The notes beneath the pieces were generated by a model. The model was not told the DNA's origin. It saw nothing but the letters and a program-made list of their open reading frames with translations, and did not search any database. The position numbers and the translations under genes were made by a program. From Hsuehochloa calcarea (Eukaryota > Streptophyta > Magnoliopsida > Poales > Poaceae): a stretch of DNA of 64,000 nucleotides. The DNA lies in contig CM070609.1 of the NCBI GenBank assembly GCA_036346395.1, positions 47,006,777 to 47,070,776 of the forward strand, read 5' to 3'. Positions 20,919 through 32,779 of the stretch are shown here, piece by piece. Position 1 is the first letter of the stretch. Each line of letters begins with the position of its first letter.

Positions 20919-21197
20919 TGTTAGAAAGCGGCCCCGGGACTCGAGAGTCTGGCAAGACGCCCAGACCCGGAGAGTCCCGCCCAGCTTGAACTCCTCATCC
21001 CATAGTCTATAAATAGAGGGTCACCCCCCTCTCATTGTAACCCTAATTGATCCGAAACAATAAAGCAGACCCTGAAGTCCCGCATATCTCTGTGTTCATT
21101 CTACTGTTGTGTTCTTGTGTTCTTCATCGTTCTTACGATTCTGATCATTGTATACGAGATACCCGTCGACGATTTGGACAATGACGGTTACTCAACA
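20919..21197 (+). mobile_element. 5' LTR of the nested Copia element
   Basis: 279 bp with TATAAATA at 21008-21015. The central part, from the TATA region to about 21160, is almost identical to the 3' LTR. The first 60-70 and last 30-40 bases differ strongly. Confidence 0.9.
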
Positions 21198-22330
21198 CGT
21201 TATCAGCACGATCGACTCTCGCATCGAAAGGTAACCGTCGAAGAACGACACTCGTAGATTGAATCATATTTTCTAGATTGCTTTCAATTCTGCAAATTTG
21301 CTTTCTAGATTATTTTTCTGATTGCAAATCTGTTCTAATCTACCGCATGGTGACTTGAAGTCGCCGACACAATGTCGATCGTAGATTGCATGAAAGATCG
21401 GATGTCGATTGTACCGTAGATTGAAATTGCAAATTCACCGCGAACCGACTCGAAGTCGCCAATCGGTACGAAAATTACATGGCATCAACACTGTCATCGC
21501 ATGAACACTACTCGTTATATGAACAGTACACAAAGAATTTTTTTTCCCCACGCATGGCGGTCGGCCGAAGCGCGATCATCGCGTAGCACGACGCTAAGCC
21601 AAGATCGAGCTCGAAGCATGAAGCTAGCTATGAACTGGCGCTGGCGGCCGCGCCATGAAGCGACGGCCGCTTCACCGGCGCCCCCGTGCCGACTGCGACC
21701 ATGCGTTGTTCAAAGACGGCGGCGTCGCCCATTGCCGCATGGCGCCGCCCGCACACCTCGCCCCTCGGCGAAGCCACATCACGAGAAGAAAGAAACAAAA
21801 AGGGAGGGAGCCGCCCACGCCGCTCAGAAGCCCGTGAGCGTCCGGCCGCCAGAGCGCCGCGGTCCCTGGCCACGCGCCACCCGGCTAGAAGCCGCCTCGA
21901 GGAGGCGCTGCAAGCCGGCAGTCGGCCGCCTCTGCCGTCCGCTGACGCCGCTGCTCGCTTTGCCGCGCACCGCCGCCAAGACGCGTGGCTCTCCGGCCAT
22001 GAGCCGCTCCGCCGACGAGTCGGTCCCGCCGTCGCCGACCCGAGACGCCCTCCGACGAAGGCCGGCCCGGCCGTCTTCGCCTTCGCCGCTTTCCGACGCC
22101 AGAAGGCCTTCGCGCCGCTTTGAAGTGGTCCGGCTCCGGCGCCATTAACGGCCATACCACGGGCCTGACCGCCTAAAGGCTCACTTGAGCGCGGCTCCTC
22201 GGTAGGGAGCCGCCATTGACTAAGAGGACTCGGGTAGGAAACCCTACCTGAAGTCTCCTCACGGCTTTTAGCCAAGGGAACAGCCGACCCAAAAGGCCTA
22301 CCAGATAACCGAAAGAAAAAAAAAAAAGAA
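21198..22330 (+). other. GC-rich leader of the nested Copia element
   Basis: After CGTTATCAGCACG (probable primer-binding region, 21198-21210), an AT-rich 250 bp is followed by a very GC-rich block (21550-22200) that is open in several frames on both strands. The composition explains the open frames, and no domain is recognised. It could be a captured piece of host gene or an expanded leader. Confidence 0.45.
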
Positions 22331-22699
22331 AACAAGGAAAAGGGCTATTTTGCAAAAGGCCCTCGGTATTTCCGTAAATTACGCGACAAAGTTCTCAGAA
22401 CTGTTTTTTTGCTTTAGCCTCAAAATTGCATTAATGAAAATTCATATTCCGTAAGAAAAGGGCATCGTAAATTCAAATTACGAATCGCTTTTTGCATTTG
22501 AAGCATATTTCACCTTGTTATTATTATTTCTATGCAATTTATTTATTGTATTTATTGCTTTGATTATTTGTGATTATTAATATTGCTTTTAATCATTGAA
22601 AATAGCGAAAATCATGAAAATGCATGTAAAATACGGATCTCGAATCGGGAGTTCAAAAGCATTATAAGAATTTTGCAATCATTTTATGTAAATTACAAA

Positions 22700-23100
22700 G
22701 AAGAATCTTATGAACTTTTTGCATGAATATGAAAATGATCGCATCACGAACCGTGAGTTCAAGAACGACCGGCATGGCTGTAATTTATACAATCTCCAAT
22801 TATGTGATAATGTAATCACAAATGAGCGGAAGATTGAAAAGACCATCTCTACCTTTACCGAATGCGGTGTAATCCGCATGCAGTTATTGTCAAAATGGCT
22901 ACAAGTAGTATGCCGCAGTGATTGACATCATGAAAATTGCAAAAGCTCAAGATGATGTTCTAAGGAAGAACTACATCTCACAGCCACCTAGTAGCAATAT
23001 TGGCCATGAAGCTAATACTAGCAGCTACAAGGTGATGAAGCCTCTCACGAAGGAGAAGGGCAAGAAGGGTAAGGTCGTGAGTCGCACGTAATTGGTGTTT
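22700..23100 (+). pseudogene. Copia gag remnant
   Basis: Reads LHEYENDRITNREFKNDRHG, then LCDNVITNE and IEKTISTFTECGV, a decayed form of the Copia Gag segment LCGDNITDEDMLEKTFSTFH. Stops and frameshifts abound. Confidence 0.6.
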
Positions 23101-23979
23101 TACAGTCTAAGAAAATGGGCAAAGGATAGCATGAGGCACACCTCACCATTGCAGGCACGGAAGATCCACACTCATTAGTTGCACTTATGGATATGGACGA
23201 ATTGGTGTTTAGTAGTCTAAGAAAATGGGCAAAGGATAGCATGAGGCACACCTATCATCCCTCTGCACTTTGGATATGGGCGACCTATAGCTATCATCCC
23301 TCTTTTGGACATAGCAACGGCCACAGCCGTAATTGCCCAAGAGGAGAAGATCGCCATGTAGCAGATTGAGGCAGAAGTTTCTGAATACTTCGCTGATTCG
23401 ATCTAGTGCACGCATTGCACTTACATCCTTTTACAGTCACTTGCATTTTGTGATTGTGATGAACTTTGAATAATGGTTGTAGGCTCTAGAAGAGCAAAGC
23501 ATTAAATTCTTATGATGAGTTCTGCAAGACTAATGTTTCCCGTATTTATGATAGCAAGTTATGTTCTAATATCTGAAGTATTTTATTTTATGTGTTGCTG
23601 AATTTCTGCTATATATTAATAAAGTACATTATATTAGAACGCATGTAGCGCCCTATGGAGGAAGTGTGCTTAGCAGGTAGCGGCACAATGAATACCACCT
23701 TGAGAGAGATGGAATTTTTCAGTCGATCAGTAAGAATGCTCGTAGCCTTACGACAATCGCAGACAGCGATACATGTATAATAGGCTCAGGAAGGGCCACA
23801 ATTATACTCCCGACGGACATAACTTTTGTCATTAAAGAAGCCATGTTGTGCCCATAATCGACTAGAACTCTCAAGGATATTCGCGCTAACGGTTTCCACG
23901 TAGAGACTGAAGAAGAGCATGGTAAGGAATACACTCATTACAAAGCGTGTGAAAATAGTAGAATAATGGTATTAGAACG

Positions 23980-24660
23980 ACTTCCTTCATTTGAAAATGG
24001 GCTATACTACACTCATATTAAGGCATCTGCAATCCTATACTGTCCTGAAAACCACTTTTAGAAGCTCTGAACTTTTCTATCTCTGGCATGATAGATTAGG
24101 CCACCCCGGTCTTAGAATGATGAGAAATATAATTACTAATTCTCAGGGACATAATATCAATGTAAAAAAAAAAACTTCCCGAATCCAGAAGATTTTGTGT
24201 GCCCTGCATGTACCATCGGGAAACTGATTACTAGACCCTCTACTCTGAAAGTAAAGGACGAAATCCCTGCATCCCTGGACCGTATCCAGGGAGATATTTG
24301 CGGTCCTAAACAGCCCCTGCAAGGGCCATTTTGGTATTTATGGTGCTCATCGATGCTTCCTCAAAACAGTCCCACGTTTGTTTATTATCTACGAGAAACC
24401 ACACTTCTGCAAAGCTCATCTCGCAGATAATTAACATTAAGAATATTTTCCCTGATCATCATGTGAAGTCCACCAGAATGGACAACGCCGGAGAATTTAC
24501 TTCGAGAGCATATGATGATTATTGCGTGAAAATGAGAATTGAAATTGAGCATCCCGTACCGCATGTCCACACCCAGAATGGACTAGCAGAATTGTTATTT
24601 ACCAACTACATGTTGGGGACACGTAGTCCTGCACGCAGCAACTCTCATCAATTTTAGACC
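23980..24660 (+). pseudogene. Copia gag-pre-integrase and integrase remnant
   Basis: HDRLGHPGLRMMRNIITNS and CPACTIGKLITRPS form the HHCC zinc-binding part. RIQGDICGP, then MVLIDASSKQSH and RMDNAGEFTSRAYDDYC follow, and carry the first two acidic residues of the DDE core. The third acidic motif is altered (HTQNGLAELLF). Frameshifts occur near 24330 and 24600. Confidence 0.8.
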
Positions 24661-25789
24661 ACCGGCATATAACATACATTCACTTATGCAACTAGCGCAA
24701 GGGTCAACACTAAAAATTTCTCATCTTTGAAGGTTTGGTTGCAAGGTTTATGTACCTATACCACCACCACAGCAAACTAAAATGGGCACTCTCCAAAAGT
24801 TTGGGATATACGTTGGTTATGAGACAGCATCCATAATCAGGTATTTGGACCCCACGACTGGAGATTTGCATACAGCCCGCTTCGCTGATAGCATATTAAA
24901 TGAGAATTATTTCTCGTCATTAGGGGGAGGAAATCAACCCTTGATGTAAAATGTCGAGAAATAGAGAAGTCCAGAAGATAATTGAAGTCTAGAAGATAAT
25001 TGAAATCCATTCATATGACCCGCGCACTAGTGAAGCAAATAGAGAAGTCCAGAAGATAATCGAAGTCTAGAAGACAATTGAAGTCTAGAAAATAATTGCG
25101 ACCCGTAAGATAATTGATTTGCAAGCATTAGCGAATCAACTGCCTAACCACTTTAGTGAATTGAAGAGCGTAACCAAGTCGCATATGCATGTACGCAATG
25201 CAGGAAAGGGTTGAAATACCGATGAAGGTATCCCTAATCCCGCCCTAAGGCCTCGAAGGACGAGAACTCCCCCTCGAATCCAAGTAACCGGGACGCTTTG
25301 GTGAAAAGGATAAGAAGGACTTGACACACCGATCACCAAAGTACCCCGAGATCGGAAGGGAGCAGTTGAGACTGCAGCAGGTATGGAACCTTCGTAAAAG
25401 GCATACTAGAATTGAACATCCCCATGAAGGAGACATCGGCATGGATGTGTGCGCACACATCGAATTTGAAAAACTAAAGGACTTGCCCATAATTGAAAGT
25501 AGCGGTAAGCAAATAGAAGCATTAGAAATATCGCCTTGAAGACATAGCTATAAACTTTATGATCTTGGGAGAATCTATGAATAAGCCAATGACCAATGTT
25601 GCAAAGAAAATTGTCACAATCATCAATCTTGATCCGAGCTGCATCGCTCGTTGAATATAAGAAAAGGTCGATTGAGAAGATTGGAAGAAGGCAATAGAAA
25701 CCAATCGTTCTCTTTGAATAAAAGAGAGGTGTTTGGGCACATAAGCCGCACACCTCCCCATGTGCACCACAGTAGGGCATAAGTGGGTA

Positions 25790-26760
25790 TTTGTTCGAAA
25801 GAGAAATGAAAGAAGCAAGGCTCGTTGCACAAGGTTTCACTCAACGTCCAGAGATTGTTATGAAGAAACCTATTCCCTGGCCATGGGCGTAATTACCTTT
25901 AGATATTTATCTCAATGGCACAAACTTGGAAGTTAGAAGTGAAATTGATGGATGTGGTAATCTGCATACCTTTATGAAAATTTGAATTAGGACATTTATA
26001 TGAAGATACCGAATGTATCCTCGTCTCGAATCAAGATAGAGCAAATAGAAATCTATACAAAGGTGCAACTCGGAAAGTCACCGTATGGATCAAGCGATCA
26101 GCGGTATGTGGTATAATCGCTCGCGACTTTCTATGCAAGAAAGGCTACACGAACAATGAGAATTATCCATGTGTATTTATACGACGATCCGTGATGGATT
26201 TTGTATAAATCTCGGTGTATGAAGATGATCCAATATCATTGGAACCTTAGAAGGTATTAAGAAATCAAGCTCTTACGAGTCGAGTTCAAATAAAAGATTT
26301 GGATCAAACCAAATCGCCTAGGCTTGCGACTTGAGCATACCCTAAGAGATTCTAGTACATCGACCAACCTACACTCGTAAAGTGTTAGAAAGGTTCGGCT
26401 TTGAAAAGGCATATCCTTCGAAAGTGCCGATGGTCGGGAGATCCTTGCAAGCAAGACAAGGACCCGTCATGAGACCTAAAGAAGAGGGGAGGAAGTCCCG
26501 GGACCAGAATTCCTGCACTGAGTGCGAGAGGAGCACTCATGTATTTAGCAAACTGTACTAGATCGGGCATTGCATTTGCCGTAAACCTATTAGCAAGGTA
26601 TATACTGTAACCTACCAAAGGCATTGGCAGAAATAATGGACATCTTCCGCTACCTCCAAGAAAGCAAAGAACTTGGTCTATTCTACGTAAAGAACCAAGA
26701 CTTGTGTATGAATGACTATCACGGATGTCGGGTTCTGTCGAACCCGCATACACCAAGTCG
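25790..26760 (+). pseudogene. Copia reverse transcriptase remnant
   Basis: Strongly decayed. Readable pieces are KARLVAQGFTQRPEI (25815), YMKIPNVSSS (25995), VITFRYL (25890) and, at 26615-26720, LAEIMDIFRYLQESKELGLFY from the RT/RNase H junction. The YVDD catalytic motif is not readable. The interval 24660-25790 holds further fragments without a clear frame. Confidence 0.65.
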
Positions 26761-26835
26761 CAAACATACTATGTATTCCTATGTGGTGGAACCGCAATTC
26801 CATGAAAATCGCCTAAGCAAAGTCTTGTATCGACT

Positions 26836-27150
26836 TTGATGAACCACTCGCAAATTATAGCACTGTACGAGGCCTCACAGGAATGTACTTGGCTTCGACG
26901 GAAGATTCACCACATCCAGCAGTCATTTGGATTGAATATCGCGCAAACCCCCACAATTATCTATGAAGATAATGCAGGTTGTATTGCGCAAGTGCAAATG
27001 GGTTATGTGAAGAGTCCCCTCATAAAGTATATCAACCCCAAGTTATTCTATGCTCATGAATTACAAAAGATGGACGAAATTAAAGTACTGCATACTAAGT
27101 CATGTGAGAATCTTGCAGATTTATTCACTAAAATCACTTCCAGCATCTAG
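26836..27150 (+). pseudogene. Copia RNase H remnant
   Basis: A 104-codon frame: QIIALYEASQECTWLRRKIHH, TIIYEDNAGCIAQVQMG, HELQKMDEIKVLHTKSCENL and ADLFTKI. EDN and the following D are expected RNase H residues. The final ADLFTK motif marks the end of Copia pol. A purine-rich AGGGGGAGAA lies at 27209. Confidence 0.85.
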
Positions 27151-27474
27151 CTTTGAAAGGTGCACACGTGGAATTGGAATGATAAGACTTAGACAAGTGC
27201 AGAATTCAGGGGGAGAATCTTCACGAACTCATTATTGAATCTTGAACACGAAGATCGAGTACCCAAAGAATAAATCCCGGAGATTAAATGAAATTGGGTG
27301 GATTGTACTCTTTTTCCCTTACGAGTTTTCACAAGTTTCGGCTAAGGTTTTTGATGAGGCAATTCATGCAACACAGTTATGACGCATGACATGTACTCTT
27401 TCTTCAAATTTTTCCCATTTGGTTTTTATGGAGTTTTGACGAGACATGAACATGTTGGATGAGTGTTCAAGGAG

Positions 27475-27755
27475 TGTTAAGCCGGGCCCGGGACTCGGAG
27501 AGTCTGGCCCAATCTGAGCCGAGCGAGAGTCTCGCCCAGCTTGAACTCCTCATCCCATAGTCTATAAATAGAGGGTCACCCCCCTCTCATTGTAACCCTA
27601 ATTGATCCGAAACAATAAAGCAGACCCTGAAGTCCCGCATATCTCTATGTTCATTCTACTGTTGTGTTCTTGTGTTCTTCATCGTTCTTACGATTCTGAT
27701 CATTGTATACGAGGTACCCGTTCGGACTGGACTCGCCAGCGACGGTTACTCAACA
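27475..27755 (+). mobile_element. 3' LTR of the nested Copia element
   Basis: 281 bp, preceded by purine-rich TTCAAGGAG, with TATAAATA at 27563-27570. It ends CTCAACA before the GTATA duplication. Confidence 0.9.
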
Positions 27756-27760
27756 GTATA

Positions 27761-28010
27761 CTCCTTGCAAACGTGTGTCTCAGTACTGGATTCCTAAATC
27801 TTGTTTATCTAACCCTAGTATTGAGACACATCGTTCTTATGTTCCTTGATTTTCAGGATTACCGCGGAAAGGGGAAGAACACGTGGTTCGTCGACTCCGG
27901 GTGTTCACGCCACATGACCGGAAACTCAAGATGGTTCACCTCTTTCACGCGGGCAACAGGTGATGACTTCATCACCTTTGGAGATGATACACAAGGGCGA
28001 ATTGAAGGAA
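27761..28010 (+). pseudogene. Sirevirus aspartic protease
   Basis: Resumes the Sirevirus-like pol after the nested element. WFVDSGCSRHMTGNSRWFT carries the catalytic DSG of Copia retropepsin, followed by DDFITFGDDTQGRI. The protease cuts the polyprotein. A frameshift follows near 28010. Confidence 0.85.
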
Positions 28011-29157
28011 CATGATATTAGGGTTAACAACAAATTCATTCTAAAGGATGTCGCTCTTGTGGACAAGCTTAGGTATAATCTCCTTTCTGTTTCACAGCTT
28101 CTTGATGATGGCTATGAGACTGTTTTTAAGAAAAATGCTTGTCGTGTGCTCGATTCTACTAGTGAGCTTGTGTTTGGAATATCTAGAGTTGGTAGAATTT
28201 TTGAGGTGATTTTTCGAATCTCTTCTTTGGATCTCTTAAATGTTTGCTTACATCTTCTTCTGATTTCTGGCTTTGGCACCGACGTTTGGGGCACATTGGT
28301 TTTGATCATCTGACACGAGTTAGCAACCTTGATCTCATGAGAGATTTTCCCAAACTCAAAGCTGTCAAGGATGCTGTATGTGCGCCCTGTAGGCATGGCA
28401 AACAAGTTGCCGCCTCACACCCTTCTGTGACTATGGTTATGGTAGACGGAACAGACGGTTGCTTCATATGGATACTGTTGGTCCTGCTAGAGTCCGGTCA
28501 GTTGGTGGAAAATGGTATATTCTTGTCATAGTCGATGATCTTTCAAGATATACTTGGGTGTTCTTTCTTACTTCAAAAGATGAAGCTTTTGGTTATTTTC
28601 ATGACCTTGTTCTTCGTTTGACTTCTGAGCTTCCTGGTGCTTTGAGAGCGATTCGCAGTGATAATAGCACGGAGTTCAAAAATGCTTCTTTTGCTTCTCT
28701 TTGTGCTGAGCGTGGTATTGAGCATCAGTTCTCCTCTCCACACATCCCTCAACAAAATGACGTGGTGGAAAGGAAGAATAGGACCTTGGTCGAAATGGCT
28801 AGGACGATGCTAGATGAGTATAGCACATCGAGGAGATTTTGGGCCGAAGCTATTGCTACAGCTTGCCATATTGCAAAAAGTGTCTTTTTGAGACCATCTT
28901 TGGGCAAGACTCCTTATGAGCTTCGTTTTGGTAGAAAACCCTCTGTTTCGCATTTTCGAGTCTTTGGATCAAAATGTTTTATTCTTAAGACAGGTAACTT
29001 AGATAAATTTGAGTCAAGAACTTTTGATGGGTTATTTCTGGTTTATCCTGCTCATTCGAGGGGTTTTCGGGTTTTTAATACTGAGACTAACCTTATTCAG
29101 GAGACTTGTAATGTCACTTTTGATGAGACTAGCCACGAGCTAGATCAATTATTCTGA
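28011..29157 (+). pseudogene. Sirevirus gag-pre-integrase and integrase
   Basis: ILKDVALVDKLRYNLLSVSQL links to the HHCC zinc domain (LWHRRLGHIGFDH ... CAPCRHGKQ, 28260-28400). Then comes the integrase core: LHMDTVGP, VIVDDLSRYTWVFF, IRSDNSTEF and DVVERKNRTLVEMAR give the D, D, E catalytic residues. The C-terminal region (FGRKPSVSHFRVFGSKCFI) is complete. A 232-codon frame covers 28459-29157. Frameshifts lie near 28010, 28230 and 28460, and a TGA ends it at 29157. The integrase inserts the cDNA into the genome. Confidence 0.9.
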
Positions 29158-30290
29158 GATGATTCACAGTGTGAGAGCATTTTTGTGGAGGAAGATGAGA
29201 ACGAAGCTGATATCATTCCTTCATCTGCTGCTGCTGAGTCGCCCATATTGATACAAGAACCTGCTACGTCTACTTCACCTTCAATTGAGGCTCCTGCTGC
29301 ATCATCATCATCAGCAGTACCTGCGGAGGTCGAAGAAACGATATCTCACCCGGGCGCTCCACTTCGCATTCAGAGGCATCCTCGGATCAGATAATTGGTA
29401 ATCTACATGAGCGAGTAACTCGCTCCAGGTATAATGATCCAAATCTCTACTCTCATTCGGCTTTTGTTGCTTCTTTTGAACCCCGCGATATATCACATGC
29501 TTTATCTTATTCTAGCTGGGTAAATGCCATGCATGAGGAGTTAGAGAATTTTGAAAGAAACAAAGTTTGGAACCTAGTCATAATGTTATAGGAACCCGTT
29601 GGGTGTTCAAGAATAAACAAGGTGAGGATGGTTCTGTGGTTAGAAACAAGACCAGATTGGTAGCTCAGGGTTTCAGCCAAGTTGAGGGGTTAGATTTTGA
29701 TGAGACATTTGCTCCTGTTGCTAGACTAGAAGCCATTCGCATTTTGCTCGCATTTGCTGCATCAAAAGGTTTTAAATTATATCAGATGGATGTTAAAAGT
29801 GCTTTTTTAAATAGTTTCATAGAGGAGGAAGTATATGTTAAGCAACCCCCTGGTTTTGAGGATCCCAAGTATCCAAATCGTGTTTTCAAGCTATCTAAAG
29901 CATTGTATGGTCTTAAACAAGCCCCTAGAGCCTGGTATGATAGACTTAAGACCTTCTTGCTTAAAAATAATTTTGAGATGGGTAAAGTGGATAAAACTCT
30001 ATTTATTCTTAGGCGTGAAAATGACTTTTTGCTTGCTCAAATCTACGTAGATGATATTATTTTTGGTGGTTCTTCTAATGCTCTTGTTTCCAGTTTTTCT
30101 GAGACTATGTCCAGGGAATTTGAGATGAGTATGATGGGAGAGCTCAATTACTTTTTGGGACTTCAAATTAAACAATGCAAGGAAGGAACCTTTATCCATC
30201 GGACAAAGTACACTAAAGATCTACTCAAGCGCTTTGACATGGGTGATTGCAAGCCAATCTCAACTCCATGGCAACTTCAACTGTTTTGGA
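29158..30290 (+). pseudogene. Sirevirus reverse transcriptase
   Basis: A linker rich in Ser/Ala/Pro (29185-29394) precedes the RT. The RT frame from 29567 reads VIGTRWVFKNKQGEDG, RLVAQGFSQVEGLDFDETFAP, MDVKSAFLNSFIEEEVYVKQ, LYGLKQAPRAWYD and IYVDDIIFGG, and carries the catalytic aspartates. It ends in KPISTPWQLQ near 30270, where a shift breaks the frame. It copies element RNA into DNA. This is among the best preserved Copia RT domains in the window. Confidence 0.92.
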
Positions 30291-30985
30291 TCCGGATGAG
30301 GAAGGAGAAGTCGTGGATCAACGCGAGTCTGCATGACATGATCGGCTCCATACATGTCGGCGGCCTCGAGACCAGGACATTCACTTCACGGTATGCCTTT
30401 GTGCAAGATTTGAGCGTCTCGAGAACTTCCCATCGCCAAGGCGTTAAGCGCATATTCGGTATTTACACTCTACCCTCTTATATGGCATTTGGTATTCATG
30501 CTCTTGACTTTGTCCATTAGGGTTTTCTGATTCGATTTTGCGGTGTCGGTTAGATAGGAAGAGTACCTCGTGCACTGTTACTTCCTAGGCACTTCTCTTG
30601 TATCTTGGTCTTCTAGGAAGCGGTCTTACATTGCACAATCCCTTCTTTGAAGCGGAGTATGTAGTCTGCCGCTAGTTCTTTGCTGATTTTATGGATAGCG
30701 TCCACTCACGAAAGATTATGGGTTAAATTTTGCTAGTGTTCCTCTTTTCTCGTGATAACATACGCTATTAATATTGCTAAAAACCCAGTGCAACATTCTA
30801 GGACTAAGCACATAGACATTCGCTTTCACTTCCTTAAAGATCATGTCGAAAAAGGGGATATTGTGATGCACTTCGTGGAATTCGATGCTCAATTGGCGGA
30901 TATTCTCACCAAGCCTTTAGATATAACCAGGTTTGCAACCTTGAGAAGTGAGTTAGGGGTAATTTATCCCTATGGGTTGGTTTGA
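30291..30985 (+). pseudogene. Sirevirus RNase H, decayed
   Basis: Most of the domain is unreadable. The last part (30775-30985) reads NPVQHSRTKHIDIRFHFLKD, GDIVMHFVEFDAQLADILTK and ends YPYGLV, the usual end of Copia pol. Confidence 0.8.
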
Positions 30986-32779
30986 GGGGGAGTTTGATCT
31001 TTTCTGATCTTTCCTTGTTCTTTTGATCTTTTATTGTTCTTTTTCTGAACTTGTTGATCTTTTTGAACTTTTTAGGTTTTTAGGCTTTTTATTGCTTCTC
31101 ATTGTATCATATTGCATTCATATGAAAAATACAATAAGTGGTATGAAAAATCCAAAAAGATGCATTGTAATATAAAACTTTATGCTTATCTTTTAAAATT
31201 GATGAAGCTTTGTCTATTACCCTTTGGAGCTTTAGTACTTCAATTCGTGCTCAATGTCATGTCCAGTTCTTTGACTTGCTAGAATTATCATGCTTTTACA
31301 TGTGTAGCTAAGTCTTTGCTATATGAGCTAGAACTTTAAAATAACTCGAACTAAGAAATTACAATCTGTGGATGTTTTAGCGAGTTGCGCAATTACTGCT
31401 CCTCTTGTGACATTGGCCCTGTCAGAATTGCTTTGTTAGCTCTTTGATCTAAAATTGACAATTACTTGAGCTTTTGTGTTCTTGAGATTCTAAAACTGCT
31501 TATTTGAAAAATGAAAATCAAGATTGTCTTATGCTTAAATTGTGCCAAACTATTCTTACGAGACTGCTTGTCAAATGACATGAACTTGGAGATAGTTTGA
31601 TGAACCAGACGATCTCATGGGGACTGCTTGTCAGAAATGACATGAATCTCAAGATTTGTCGCCTGGTAGAAGCTTAGAAAGAGTTTGTGGATGGCTCCTA
31701 GTCCGGGATCTTCTTTACTAAGATATACCTTTAATCAACCAGTCGGTCGAAGCTTAGGATGAGTTTGTGGATGGCTCCTAGTCCGGGATCTTGTCACTAA
31801 GTTAGATCATTAGTCAACTTCAATATTCAATGCATATGAGAAAAATGTTGACAAATGGGCTTTTACAAAATATTGAGCAAAATGATTCAATACAGGACCT
31901 GATTGACTCTTAATGTGGTCTTTGTTAGATTTTTGATCTCACTTTGACATTTTGACATGGCCAATTTCACTTTAGGATCCCTGTTGATGAACTTCTTTGA
32001 ATTTGAGCGTTGCTTAAATTGATCAAATCTATTGCTTTACTTTTGAGCCTTTGTGCTTAGCTTTGATATACATGTCTTACCATGATCTTGCTAGTATTTG
32101 TCGGGCTTGATATCTTTGTTTGTGCAATATTAGAAATACTGGCTAGCTCTTTTGGGTAATCTCCAAAGCTTCTTGTAATCAAAAATTAAAAAAAAAACAA
32201 AAATGAAGCCACTCAATTGCACTTCATGCATACTCCTCTTTATGCTTCTTTTGTTTTTGCTTCTTTCTTTATTCTATATTTGTTATCTCTGGATGAGAGG
32301 AAGGCGTGATTCCTTGATGAATCCATTGTCAAAGGGGGAGAAGATGTGTTAATGAGAAGATATTTCATTGTTGGGGGAGAAGATTATACAAAGGGGGGGC
32401 GAAAATTTGAAAATTTCAAATTTGAGGATCATAGTGAGGGGGAGTTCTTGAGTTGCATTCTTATTGTCTTATTGAATATTCTGAACTTGAATTGCATTCT
32501 TTTATCCTCACAATGATCATAGGTCAATTGAACAATTGTTCTTTCATATGGACCTCATGTGAGAATTTTGACCCTTTTCTGGAAATCAAAGTTTTTATGC
32601 TTTCTTTTGCCTTATCTCATATGCCTATACTATTCTGATGCCAGCTTGGTCATTTACATTACTTTTTCTTGCCTATGGACCAAGTTGTGCCTTTGTGCGA
32701 AAACTGCGAGTAAACTCGTTTTCAAACCTCTTACTTACATTTTCTGGATAATTGCCAATGTGTTCATCAAGGGGGAGAT
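30986..32779 (+). other. Sirevirus 3' untranslated region with repeated polypurine tracts
   Basis: About 1.8 kb without a convincing gene. Purine runs lie at 30984-30993, 32331-32342, 32373-32381, 32391-32399, 32436-32445 and 32768-32778; the last one abuts the 3' LTR and is the functional polypurine tract. Repeated blocks include a copy of GAGTTTGTGGATGGCTCCTA at about 31681 and 31761, and ACTGCTTGTCA at 31562 and 31623. Sireviruses commonly show several polypurine runs here. No envelope-like frame is visible. Confidence 0.75.

Larger units (their letters stand above)
20919..27755 (+). mobile_element. Nested small-LTR Copia element, TSD GTATA
   Basis: LTRs of 279 bp (20919-21197) and 281 bp (27475-27755) start TGTTA and end CTCAACA. 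They are flanked by GTATA at 20914-20918 and 27756-27760. The interior has a GC-rich leader and decayed gag, integrase, reverse transcriptase and RNase H in Copia order. LTR size and the sequence after the 5' LTR (CGTTATCAGCACG) resemble the Retrofit/Hopscotch (Ale) type. All frames are broken. It sits between gag and protease of the host Sirevirus-like element and is younger than it. Confidence 0.92.

Noticed and set aside
21501..22335. Long overlapping open stretches on both strands (up to 235 codons)
   Set aside because: Very GC-rich leader of the nested Copia element; frames on both strands are open at once and none shows a domain.
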